Source: Elusimicrobia bacterium UBA4817 (lineage in GTDB: Bacteria; Elusimicrobiota; UBA8919). From it: a stretch of DNA of 23,055 nucleotides. Positions 14,322-20,698 of the stretch are shown in pieces. The first letter of the stretch is position 1; each line of letters starts with the position of its first letter. Under the pieces are notes generated by a model. It was not told the origin of the DNA. It made no database searches and saw only the letters and a program-made list of their open reading frames with translations. The DNA lies in the NCBI GenBank assembly GCA_002402375.1, contig DHFT01000037.1, forward strand, positions 1 to 23,055. Direction: 5' to 3'. Made by a program: the position numbers and the translations under genes.

Positions 14322-14350
14322 ATTTTATAAAATTTTTCTTGAATTGTCAA
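14322..14350 (-). promoter_or_regulatory. Sigma-70 promoter of the aroK operon
   Basis: On the minus strand TTGACA (14350-14345), a 17-bp spacer and TAAAAT (14327-14322). Only 8 nt separate the -10 from the aroK ATG, placing the predicted start of transcription at or next to the first codon. The spacer sequence is almost the same as that of the plus-strand promoter at 19770-19798 (26 of 29 positions over the whole promoter, by eye). Confidence 0.75.
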
Positions 14351-14367
14351 CGGATTTTATGTATAAT
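14339..14367 (+). promoter_or_regulatory. Divergent sigma-70 promoter facing the accessory island
   Basis: TTGAAT (14339-14344), 17-bp spacer, TATAAT (14362-14367). Its -35 hexamer abuts the -35 of the aroK promoter on the other strand, forming TTGAATTGTCAA. It points toward the IS110 stub and the ZIP transporter and could drive the island genes. Confidence 0.65.
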
Positions 14368-14466
14368 GCTCTGAAATTAAAGAAAAAATCGGTTTGGATT
14401 ATTGAGCATAATTGAGAACCGTTGTATAATGTTTTATAAGTATTTATACACAACTACTTGAAATTA

Positions 14467-14526
14467 AGAGCCACCCGTGATAGAGTATTATTTACCCAAA
14501 CAAAACTCTAAACAGGAGGTGGCTCT
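14467..14526 (+). ncRNA. Nested hairpin before the IS110 transposase stub
   Basis: Outer stem AGAGCCACC (14467-14475) with GGTGGCTCT (14518-14526) and inner stem TAGAGT (14481-14486) with ACTCTA (14505-14510). The AGGAGG ribosome site at 14514-14519 is partly inside the outer stem, so folding would hide it. It may be a translational brake on the transposase or part of the IS guide RNA. A stable structure is seen; function is inference. Confidence 0.5.
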
Positions 14527-14652
14527 ATGCCAAGTATATCAAAAGTTGAGCAGTTTCGTCAAGTAAAGTCGGACATTCAAAAGAACAAAGACAACTTGCT
14601 TGTCGGTCTTGATGCAAGCAAAAAATCGTCCCCAATTAGTCCCTTAACTTAA
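14527..14652 (+). pseudogene. IS110-family transposase, truncated after about 33 codons
   Basis: The ORF begins MPSISKVEQFRQVKSDIQKN and continues KDNLLVGLDASKK, then leaves the family and stops after SSPISPLT. The LLVGLDASK stretch corresponds to the (V)GID(V)(S/A)K motif holding the first acidic residue of the DEDD catalytic site. The remaining 300 or so residues are missing. The ZIP transporter gene begins 10 nt after the stop, so the deletion joined the stub to the transporter. Confidence 0.65.
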
Positions 14653-14662
14653 GGATGAAAAA

Positions 14663-15469
14663 ATGGAAAATTCATTATTATTCGCATTTTCATTAACTTT
14701 GTTTGCTGGTTTATCTACAGGAATCGGTAGTTTTATTGGATTACTCTCAAAAAAATTTAATCCAAAGATTTTAACAATCTCTTTGGGATTTTCAGCAGGA
14801 GTTATGATTTATGTTTCTATGATTGAAATATTCGTTAAAGCGCGAGATTCTCTTAGTATGTCACTCGGTGAAAAAAATGGTTATATGTTAACAGTCGTTT
14901 CTTTTTTTATAGGTATATTTGTTATCGCCTTAATTGATAGATTAATACCATCATATGAAAATCCCCATGAATTAAATGTTGCTAAAAAAATTGCTCAATC
15001 ATCAGAACATGATAAAGCGAAGTTATTAAGAATGGGCGTTTTTTCCGCATTAGCTATTGGAATTCATAATTTCCCTGAAGGTTTGGCAACTTTTATGAGT
15101 GGATTAACGAATCCTACATTGGGGATAAGTATAGCACTTGCGATTGCAATACATAACATTCCTGAAGGTTTAGCTGTATCTGCACCAATATACTTTGCGA
15201 CGAAAAGTAGAAAAAAAGCATTTGTATTATCATTTCTTTCAGGATTAGCTGAACCTGTTGGAGCTCTTATCGGTTACTTTATTTTACGCTCAATTTTTAC
15301 AGAAACAACATTTGGAGTTGTTTTTGCGGCAGTGGCAGGTATAATGGTATATATCTCACTTGATGAATTGCTTCCAACTGCAGAAGAGTATGGAGAGCAT
15401 CATTTAGCAATTGGCGGACTAATTTCAGGAATGATAATTATGGCAATAAGTTTATTATTGTTTGTTTAG
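14663..15469 (+). CDS. zupT: ZIP-family metal transporter, ZupT-like
   Basis: Inner-membrane importer of Zn2+, and in ZupT also Fe2+ and other divalent metals. 268 residues with about eight hydrophobic segments. Both metal-site helices are clear: IHNFPEGLAT (helix 4) and IHNIPEGLAV (helix 5), with SMIEI and SLDELLP supplying further ligands. The ribosome site is AAGGATG, 8 nt before the ATG. The gene is on the opposite strand from the aro-acc block, looks more AT-rich, follows an IS stub and is followed by an attC-like site, all pointing to acquisition as a mobile cassette. Confidence 0.95.
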   Translation: MENSLLFAFSLTLFAGLSTGIGSFIGLLSKKFNPKILTISLGFSAGVMIYVSMIEIFVKARDSLSMSLGEKNGYMLTVVSFFIGIFVIALIDRLIPSYENPHELNVAKKIAQSSEHDKAKLLRMGVFSALAIGIHNFPEGLATFMSGLTNPTLGISIALAIAIHNIPEGLAVSAPIYFATKSRKKAFVLSFLSGLAEPVGALIGYFILRSIFTETTFGVVFAAVAGIMVYISLDELLPTAEEYGEHHLAIGGLISGMIIMAISLLLFV

Positions 15470-15565
15470 GTTCTGACATAAAATTATTAAATGTGCTTAT
15501 TATGTCGTGTACTTAATAAAATAGCAGCCGTGCCTTAGCTGGTTGATAATTCATTGCCCAACTCC

Positions 15566-15658
15566 AGCCGATAACAACAAGTAAGGGGTTTAGCGGAGTA
15601 CCGCTTCTCCCAAAGTTTTTGAGTACCAAAACCTTCCCTTACTGGTGGGACGTTATCT
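15566..15658 (+). other. attC-like recombination site after zupT
   Basis: A folded structure of about 93 bp with the layout of integron attC sites: outer box GATAAC (15570-15575) with GTTATC (15652-15657), an unpaired spacer, inner box AGTAAGGG (15580-15587) with CCCTTACT (15636-15643), one-sided extra bases, and a loop region that can itself fold (GCGGAGTACCGC). The right core reads ACG|TTATCTG. It differs from the strict GTTRRRY consensus. zupT ends about 100 bp upstream of it. Confidence 0.6.
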
Positions 15659-15705
15659 GCCATTGGAGTAAACAGCATAAGATACTAAAGGATAGATATT
15701 GTATT

Positions 15706-16743
15706 ATGAAGAGTTTATTTTTACTATTGATATTTGCATTTTCCAGTTTCTTTTTTCCCGTTTCATGCAGGGCAGGAACTGATGTGGTTATTTCTGAAAA
15801 AGAAATATCATGTAGAATTATTCCTATTGTTGACAGAGAATATTTCCCTGCCGCTAAAAAATTAATTCAAGAAGCTGAGAAATCTGTTTCTATTAGTATG
15901 TTTGTAGTTAAAAGCGGAATAAAAGTAGATACCTTAATTAAAGAACTGAAAAATGCAGCCGATCGAGGCGTAGAAATAAGAATATTACTTGAAGATAACA
16001 TAGAATCAAATCAATCTGTAATTTATTCTCTAAATGGTATAAGGAATATTAAGATAAAATTTGATTCCCCTAAAAAGACAACCCATAATAAAATAATTAT
16101 TGTTGATGAAAATACTATTTTAATTGGCTCCTCAAACTGGACAGAGTCATCATTGGGTTATGCCAATGAAGCAAATGTAATTATTAATGACAGAGAAATC
16201 GCCCAATATTTTCAGGAATATTTAGACTATTTATGGAATGATTCTTCAAAGGCTCTCTCTCCATTTAAGAATTTTAGGGGCGAGATAATACCTATTATTG
16301 ACAGGCAATATTTTGACACCGTCAACGAAATGATGAGAAAAGCTACTAAAAGAATATTCGTAATGGTATATGGATTTAAATTAACAGGGCGCAGAGATAG
16401 TAAAGGTGATGTTTTAGCAGATGAAATTGTAAAGGCAAAGAAACGGGGAGTTAAAACAAAGGTTCTATTAGAAAAAAGTGATTTCAATGAACAATTGAAT
16501 AATATGAATGGCGAGACAATAAAATATTTTAAAGAAAGTGGAGTTGAAGCACGGTTCGATAATGAAGAGACCATTACGCATTCAAAGGTTGTTGTTATTG
16601 ACGATGCGGTTATTATAGGTGCGACAAACTGGTCTTATGGTGGGCTTGAACTTTGGCATAATACTGATATTCTAATAAGGGAAAAGGGAATTATTGAGTT
16701 TTTTGTGAATTATTTCGAGGAAAAATTTAGCAACGGCGGATAA
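15706..16743 (+). CDS. Secreted phospholipase D-like protein with two HKD motifs
   Basis: The chosen ATG begins a signal peptide (MKSLFLLLIFAFSSFFF... SCRAG), so the protein is exported. Two tandem PLD domains follow, each with a complete HKD site: THNKIIIVDENTILIGSSNW and THSKVVVIDDAVIIGATNWS. Both repeats start with the same phrase (IIPIVDREYF; IIPIIDRQYF), showing an internal duplication. Such enzymes cut phosphodiester bonds in lipids or nucleic acid; the substrate cannot be told. The frame is open 29 codons further upstream but that part is the attC-like site. The TAA stop lies inside the next attC-like outer box, a common feature of integron cassettes. It looks more AT-rich than the backbone. 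Confidence 0.88.
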   Translation: MKSLFLLLIFAFSSFFFPVSCRAGTDVVISEKEISCRIIPIVDREYFPAAKKLIQEAEKSVSISMFVVKSGIKVDTLIKELKNAADRGVEIRILLEDNIESNQSVIYSLNGIRNIKIKFDSPKKTTHNKIIIVDENTILIGSSNWTESSLGYANEANVIINDREIAQYFQEYLDYLWNDSSKALSPFKNFRGEIIPIIDRQYFDTVNEMMRKATKRIFVMVYGFKLTGRRDSKGDVLADEIVKAKKRGVKTKVLLEKSDFNEQLNNMNGETIKYFKESGVEARFDNEETITHSKVVVIDDAVIIGATNWSYGGLELWHNTDILIREKGIIEFFVNYFEEKFSNGG

Positions 16744-16822
16744 CAGAGTGTATCCGGCTTCGTGCCTTCGGCACTCCGCCCAAATTCCCCTTCGGGGAAC
16801 TTCTTTTATCCGCAAAACGTTG
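16735..16822 (+). other. attC-like recombination site after the PLD gene
   Basis: Begins GGCGGATAAC (16735-16744), whose complement matches the start of the same cassette, GTTATCTGCC (15652-15661), at 9 of 10 positions, as expected for the two halves of one attC site brought together in a circular cassette. It ends AAAACG|TTGTGTAC. The middle is rich in small TTCG hairpins (GTGCCTTCGGCAC, CCCCTTCGGGG), typical of attC loops. GCGGATAA also pairs with TTATCCGC at 16806-16813. Confidence 0.6.
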
Positions 16823-16861
16823 TGTACAAATTTATTTAGGAAAGGAATTATTTAGTGATTT

Positions 16862-17548
16862 ATGATTAAAGCATTTTTGACTGATTTGGACAATACGCTG
16901 GTTGATTTTATGAGGATGAAACGGGCGGCGGTGGAGATGGCAATCAACTATATGTTAAATGTCGGATTGGATGTCCCGTTTCAAGAAATGTATGATGAAA
17001 TTTTTAAGGTTTATTGGGCGACCCACATTGAAAGCCAGTCGGCAATAGAACAGTCGCTAATAAACAAAACGGGTAAAGTTGACAAAAAAATTTTGTCCGC
17101 GGGAATTATCGGATACCAGCGCGGGCGGGATATGGCAACTTACACTTATCCGCATGTTGAAACAACCGTCAGAGACATTCTGCGTCTGGGACTTAAAATA
17201 GGCGTAATTTCCGACGCACCGGCTGAGCAGGCATATAACCGTCTGGCACGGCTTCACCTTACGCCGTGGCTGGATATAGTGGTAACTTTTGACGATACGG
17301 GTGAGAGAAAACCGTCAACGAAACCGTTCCTTTTTGCACTTGAAAAATTAAATTTGAAACCACAGGAAGTTGTCTATTGCGGCGACTGGCCGGAAAGAGA
17401 TATTCCGGGAGCGAAATCAATAGGAATGGTCACCGTCTTTGCAAGGTGGGGCGAGCACTCGGATGCGCCGCCGACGGGCGCTGACTACGATTTGAAAGAC
17501 ATTTCGGAAATAGTTGATGTTATAAAAAAACTGAACGGAGAAAAATAA
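16862..17548 (+). CDS. HAD-superfamily hydrolase
   Basis: Probable cytoplasmic phosphatase, 228 residues. HAD motifs: I LTDLDNTLVD (nucleophile and acid Asp), II VISDAP, III KPSTKP Lys, IV CGDWPERDIPGAKS with the Mg-binding Asp pair. An inserted helical cap lies between motifs I and II. Resemblance is to the HAD-IA group that includes nucleotide and phosphoglycolate phosphatases; the substrate is unknown. It is the first gene after the attC-like site, but its base composition looks like the chromosomal backbone, and no further attC follows. The ATG has only a distant AGGAAAGGAA as a ribosome site. Confidence 0.88.
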   Translation: MIKAFLTDLDNTLVDFMRMKRAAVEMAINYMLNVGLDVPFQEMYDEIFKVYWATHIESQSAIEQSLINKTGKVDKKILSAGIIGYQRGRDMATYTYPHVETTVRDILRLGLKIGVISDAPAEQAYNRLARLHLTPWLDIVVTFDDTGERKPSTKPFLFALEKLNLKPQEVVYCGDWPERDIPGAKSIGMVTVFARWGEHSDAPPTGADYDLKDISEIVDVIKKLNGEK

Positions 17549-17579
17549 AAAGAGGCGATAAAAAACAACGCCCCTTTTT
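17547..17579. terminator. Bidirectional terminator between converging genes
   Basis: AAAAAGAGGCG and CGCCCCTTTTT form an 11-bp stem with one mismatch around an A-rich loop, with T-runs on both strands. It starts inside the HAD stop codon and serves the converging HAD and lipoprotein genes. Confidence 0.85.
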
Positions 17580-17597
17580 ATTCAAAAATAAGCGAAC

Positions 17598-17969
17598 CTA
17601 TCTTACATAAACCGTGCCGGTCCACTTGACCCCGCCCGATTCAGCTACAATATCCGCCGAACCTTCTTTAATGCCTTTCACGGTAACCTGAGCGCCGACG
17701 GCCGGCATTATCTCAACGACATCCGCCGGTGTAGCACTCCAGACCGGACTGCCTACGGATACTGAATTATTTTCTGCATCCATGCCTTTAGCAGTAAAAA
17801 TCTTACTGCCACCAACTGAAATTTCCTCTCCCATCGCGGAACGCATAGTATCACCGATATGAACGACTACTTTGGCCAGCGGTTTGGGACCCGGAAGTTT
17901 CGCTTTTACAGTAGCACAACCTGCAAAAAGAAAAGCAACTCCTACTAATAACAGCACTAATTTCTTCAT
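17598..17969 (-). CDS. Lipoprotein with a bacterial Ig-like (Big_2) domain
   Basis: The signal MKKLVLLLVGVAFLFAGC ends in a consensus lipobox (FAG-Cys18), so it is a lipid-anchored envelope protein. The mature part has a Big_2-like beta sandwich: FTAKGMDAENNSVSVGSPVWS, TPADVVEIMPAVGAQVTVKGIKEGSADIVA and a final WTGTVYV strand. The ATG at 17969 is chosen over one eight codons upstream because the signal starts there and GGGGGTGA lies at the right distance. A sigma-70 promoter about 135 nt upstream gives it its own transcript. The function is unknown; Big_2 domains usually serve adhesion or structural roles. Confidence 0.83.
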   Translation of the reverse strand: MKKLVLLLVGVAFLFAGCATVKAKLPGPKPLAKVVVHIGDTMRSAMGEEISVGGSKIFTAKGMDAENNSVSVGSPVWSATPADVVEIMPAVGAQVTVKGIKEGSADIVAESGGVKWTGTVYVR

Positions 17970-18112
17970 TTCTTCATCACCCCCTTGTCCCAATGGACTA
18001 AAAAATAAAAAAGCAGCCGTTAAGGTCTACTATCGGAAAAAACATGCAGCAGAAACGGTAAGTTGAGTACGGAATAGTATCGGAACACAACATAATTTTT
18101 ATTACAGGAAAT

Positions 18113-18140
18113 ATTGTACTAAAATTAAATATTTTGTCAA
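18113..18140 (-). promoter_or_regulatory. Sigma-70 promoter of the Ig-like lipoprotein gene
   Basis: Minus strand TTGACA (18140-18135), 16-bp spacer, TACAAT (18118-18113). The predicted leader is about 135 nt long. It contains CCGTT/AACGG (18058-18054 and 18021-18017) followed by a T-rich run, a weak attenuator-like shape. I recognise no riboswitch class. Confidence 0.65.
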
Positions 18141-18143
18141 GCA

Positions 18144-19112
18144 TTAATCTTCAACTTCTTCTTCGGTAAGTCCTTCGTAAAACTTCAGGAAATCCCTCTT
18201 TGCTTTTTCATCGCTGTTCTTTTCCAGCAACTTCATGGCAACGTCGGGATGACGGTTCAGAACACCGGTGAGCATATACGGTATGGAATAACCCCATGTA
18301 ATTTCTTTGCTTAACGGTAAAATATCACGGCTTATAACTTCCAACAACGGACGAATGTTAAACTTCGGATTTTTCAGAAAACTTATAAGAAGTTCAAGCG
18401 GACAGTTGCCGGCAGCGCGACCGAGTCCGTAAAGCGTGCCGTCAATATAATTCGCGCCGCGGATAATACCGGCAATCGTATTCGCGAAACCTAATTGCTG
18501 GTGGTTGTGACAGTGAACCCCGACTTCCTTATTTTTCAGATATTTCTTATATTTGTCCACGAAGAAATCAATATCCTCGCTGTAAAGCGCTCCGAAACTG
18601 TCAACGATATAACACGCACTAATTTTTGTTTCCTCTTCTATCTGCTGTAACGCCTCGTCAAGTTCCCGTTCAAGAGCGACCGAAATTGACATTACATTTA
18701 TCGTCGCTTCATATCCTTTTTCCGTCGCATTATTTGCAAGTTTGATTGCTTTATCTATATCCTTGACATATGTTGCGACCCGAATTACATCAACAACACT
18801 TTTTTCTTTCGGCAGAATATCCTCGGCAACCGCCTTGTGGGCATCCTGCATAATCGCTATTTTCGTTTTGTCGGATTTTATACCGTCCACAATTTTTTTC
18901 AAGTTTTCTTCGTCGCAAAAACGCCACGGGCCATATTCATCAACGGAAAACATCTGCTTGCTGTTTCTATAACCGAGTTCAACGATGTCTATGCCGGCCG
19001 CACAAACGGCTTTATAAACATTTCTGACGGTCTCAAACGAGAATTTTGACTTGTTCATCAACCCGCCGTCGCGAATAGTGCAATCAACTACTTTTATTTG
19101 CGGTCTATACAT
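18144..19112 (-). CDS. DRE-TIM metallolyase, 4-hydroxy-2-oxovalerate aldolase-like
   Basis: 322-residue TIM-barrel enzyme of the HMG-CoA lyase-like/DRE-TIM superfamily. The catalytic signature VVDCTIRDGG opens the barrel and the metal-binding HxH is in GVHCHNHQQLGFAN; ELGYRN and GTLYGLGRAAGNCPLELL are typical of the aldolase branch, where the loop Gly-rich segment caps the site. It probably cleaves or forms a C-C bond of an oxo-acid, but no pathway partner is next to it, so the substrate is not known. The ribosome site AGAGGAG is good. It follows dcd on the same strand with a repeat in between. Confidence 0.85.
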   Translation of the reverse strand: MYRPQIKVVDCTIRDGGLMNKSKFSFETVRNVYKAVCAAGIDIVELGYRNSKQMFSVDEYGPWRFCDEENLKKIVDGIKSDKTKIAIMQDAHKAVAEDILPKEKSVVDVIRVATYVKDIDKAIKLANNATEKGYEATINVMSISVALERELDEALQQIEEETKISACYIVDSFGALYSEDIDFFVDKYKKYLKNKEVGVHCHNHQQLGFANTIAGIIRGANYIDGTLYGLGRAAGNCPLELLISFLKNPKFNIRPLLEVISRDILPLSKEITWGYSIPYMLTGVLNRHPDVAMKLLEKNSDEKAKRDFLKFYEGLTEEEVED

Positions 19113-19133
19113 TTTTTATCTCCTCTAAATAAT

Positions 19134-19207
19134 TGTAACCGCAGATACACGCAGATTTTCGCAGATACTTTTTATTGCTTTTCATCTGTGTTCATCTGTG
19201 GTTTCAT
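19134..19207. repeat. Decamer-type inverted repeat (CAGAT family), second full copy
   Basis: Left arm CCGCAGATACACGCAGATTT and right arm TTCATCTGTGTTCATCTGTG are imperfect reverse complements around a short A/T centre. It is very like the copy at 810-909, including the shared ends CCGCAGATACAC and GTGGTTTCATT. It lies between dcd and the aldolase gene. Confidence 0.75.
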
Positions 19208-19219
19208 TTCATCTCCATT

Positions 19220-19732
19220 TCACGGGTGAACCTGATTTTTGAATCTACCCTGATATTTCGCTTTGCCGGAAGTTTCCTGAATTACCAACTGACAAATTTT
19301 TGTCCCCGGATAAACCGCAAGCGGAATGGGTCCCATATTCGTAATTTCAAGCACCTGCTTATTGTTGATTCCCGGCTGTATCAAACCGGCGGTCACGTGC
19401 ACCATCAGCCCCAGCCGCGCATACCGGGAACGACCCTCAAGCCATGCACAGAGATTTTCGCCCAATCTTATCCTTTCCCTTGTAATCCCGTGGACTACAT
19501 CGCCGGCGCGAATTACAAAATAACTTTTTACTTTAACAAGTTTTGTGATTTTTTCATAATCGCTTTCTTCGTTAACATGGTACACTCCGCGGAATTTTTT
19601 GAACACTCTGATTTCGTCGCCCAAATACAAATCAATTGATGCGGGACCAACCTGTGCCTGTGAAAACGGCTCAACCTCAATGTTGCCGCTTTTAATCTCT
19701 TTCAAAATTTCATCTCTCGTTAAAATTCCCAT
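19220..19732 (-). CDS. dcd: dCTP deaminase
   Basis: Makes dUTP from dCTP for thymidylate synthesis; a homotrimer of the dUTPase fold. 170 residues. VGPASIDLYLGDEIRVF and the active-site stretch LEGRSRYARLGLMVHVTAG are characteristic, with the Ser-Arg pair, and the catalytic Glu is in QVLEITNMG. The C-terminal YQGRFKNQ resembles the nucleotide-closing tail of the family. Whether it is a mono- or bifunctional deaminase/dUTPase cannot be told by eye. GGAGG lies 4 nt before the ATG and a strong promoter lies just upstream. Confidence 0.92.
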   Translation of the reverse strand: MGILTRDEILKEIKSGNIEVEPFSQAQVGPASIDLYLGDEIRVFKKFRGVYHVNEESDYEKITKLVKVKSYFVIRAGDVVHGITRERIRLGENLCAWLEGRSRYARLGLMVHVTAGLIQPGINNKQVLEITNMGPIPLAVYPGTKICQLVIQETSGKAKYQGRFKNQVHP

Positions 19733-19752
19733 TTGACCTCCGATTTCAGAAA

Positions 19753-19781
19753 ATTATATCAAAAAAAACTTGACAAATCAA
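19753..19781 (-). promoter_or_regulatory. Sigma-70 promoter of dcd, extended -10
   Basis: Minus strand TTGATT (19781-19776), 17-bp spacer, TATAAT (19758-19753) preceded by TGA, an extended -10. Its -35 abuts that of the divergent promoter. Confidence 0.78.
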
Positions 19782-19798
19782 GAAAAATTTTGTTAAAT
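19770..19798 (+). promoter_or_regulatory. Sigma-70 promoter of the GNAT-like gene
   Basis: TTGACA (19770-19775), 17-bp spacer, TTAAAT (19793-19798). Together with the dcd promoter it forms the 12-bp TTGACAAATCAA junction. The same back-to-back geometry and nearly the same sequence occur at aroK. Confidence 0.75.
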
Positions 19799-19829
19799 AG
19801 CAAAAATTTAGAAAAGGAGGTTTTTCATT

Positions 19830-20558
19830 ATGAAAAAAGCACCGCCGGAAAAAGTGTCTCAGGAACAGGTTGTTTTTAAGGTAGAGGAACTGGAACCGCT
19901 TTTGTCACCGGACCCGATGATTGTCCCACCGTTTGAACCAGCAGCAATAAAAGTTAAGACGGGCGAGACGATGTTAATAAGACCGATGAAAAAAGAAGAA
20001 GCGCCCTTGCTTTTAAATTATCTGAAAAAAATTATGGAAGTTGACCATGATTTTTACGATATAGTCGGCGTACGAGTTTATGCCGAAATTCTCGGTTGGG
20101 TAAGAAACCGCCTAAAAGACCCGTATCAGATGGTCGGACTTATTGACGGTCACTTGGTCGGCTTTTGCAACGGACGGCTTATGAACGAGGACATAAGCAT
20201 TTCGCTTCACACGATGGCATACAGGAGAGGCATTCGCGCAGGCGCAATCCTTTATTATGCAAAATGTGAATATGCTTTTGATGTACTTAAACAAAAAGAG
20301 TTCTGGTCTACATTTGAAAGTTATAACGGCTTAAAAAGATGGGGTATCGGAATGGCACAACCGTCTTATCCATGGCCGGATATTCAGCATGAACTCGGCG
20401 GAGCCAAGGTCTATTACATAACAAAAAAATACTGGGATACGACCGTAAAAAGATATTTGCAGGATATGATTCAGTCAAAACTTGAAAGGCCTGTTTCAAA
20501 AGAGTTATTAAAGAAAAATGAAAATATAATAGTTCCCGAAAAATTGGAAGAGGACTAA
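19830..20558 (+). CDS. GNAT-like acetyltransferase of unknown substrate
   Basis: 242 residues. A Pro-rich N-terminal tail of about 48 residues precedes a GNAT-like core: MLIRPMKKEEAPLLLNYLKK (beta1-alpha1), MVGLIDGHLVGFCNGR (beta2-beta3), a central ISLHTMAYRRGIRAGAILYY resembling the acetyl-CoA loop (R/Q-x-x-G-x-G/A), and FWSTFESYNGLKRWGI matching the late helix of the fold. The loop is less canonical than usual (RRGIRAGA), so activity is not certain. A charged tail ends the protein. The ribosome site GGAGG is strong. It is monocistronic, with its own promoter diverging from dcd. Confidence 0.6.
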   Translation: MKKAPPEKVSQEQVVFKVEELEPLLSPDPMIVPPFEPAAIKVKTGETMLIRPMKKEEAPLLLNYLKKIMEVDHDFYDIVGVRVYAEILGWVRNRLKDPYQMVGLIDGHLVGFCNGRLMNEDISISLHTMAYRRGIRAGAILYYAKCEYAFDVLKQKEFWSTFESYNGLKRWGIGMAQPSYPWPDIQHELGGAKVYYITKKYWDTTVKRYLQDMIQSKLERPVSKELLKKNENIIVPEKLEED

Positions 20559-20567
20559 TTCAACAAC

Positions 20568-20648
20568 GATTACAACGATAAAAAGAACGATTACGGCGAT
20601 AAAAGATGGTGGTTTATCGCTGTTATCTGCTTTTATATCGCTGTCATC
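20568..20648. repeat. Long inverted repeat upstream of the ECF sigma gene
   Basis: Left arm units GATTACAACGATAAAAAG and GATTACGGCGATAAAA pair with the right arm TTTATCGCTGTTATCTGC and TTTATATCGCTGTCATC, giving arms near 37 bp around a GATGGTGGT loop. Each arm holds a direct repeat of about 20 bp. It belongs to the same style of decamer-built palindromes as 810-909 and 3113-3188 but uses a different word. Confidence 0.7.
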
Positions 20649-20698
20649 TGTTTTCTTGAACCCGCCGAATCACCTACGGAGATTTCGCATCTAAAAAG

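Larger units (their letters stand above)
14402..14652 (+). mobile_element. Left part of an IS110-type element
   Basis: This part of the aroK-to-zupT gap holds a second promoter-like pair TTGAGC (14402-14407) and TATAAT (14425-14430) with 17-bp spacing, then a strong nested hairpin, then the N-terminal codons of an IS110-like transposase. IS110-family elements lack inverted ends and keep a structured non-coding end that can encode the guide (bridge) RNA. The exact left border cannot be set from one copy. The right part of the element is gone. Confidence 0.5.

Noticed and set aside
14444..14454. A third attC site upstream of the IS110 stub
   Set aside because: Only one outer-box-like word is visible and the rest of an attC fold is missing, so it is mentioned only as a hint.
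15619..15705. 29 extra N-terminal residues on the PLD protein
   Set aside because: That part is the attC-like site and leader, and the signal peptide starts at the internal ATG at 15706.
14663..16743. A defence island (metal transporter plus PLD nuclease)
   Set aside because: The PLD protein has a Sec signal and acts outside the cytoplasm, and ZupT is an ordinary metal importer; nothing suggests joint anti-phage action.
17998..18110. c-di-GMP or other known riboswitch in the lipoprotein leader
   Set aside because: The conserved core bases of known classes are not seen and the stem is only about 5 bp.
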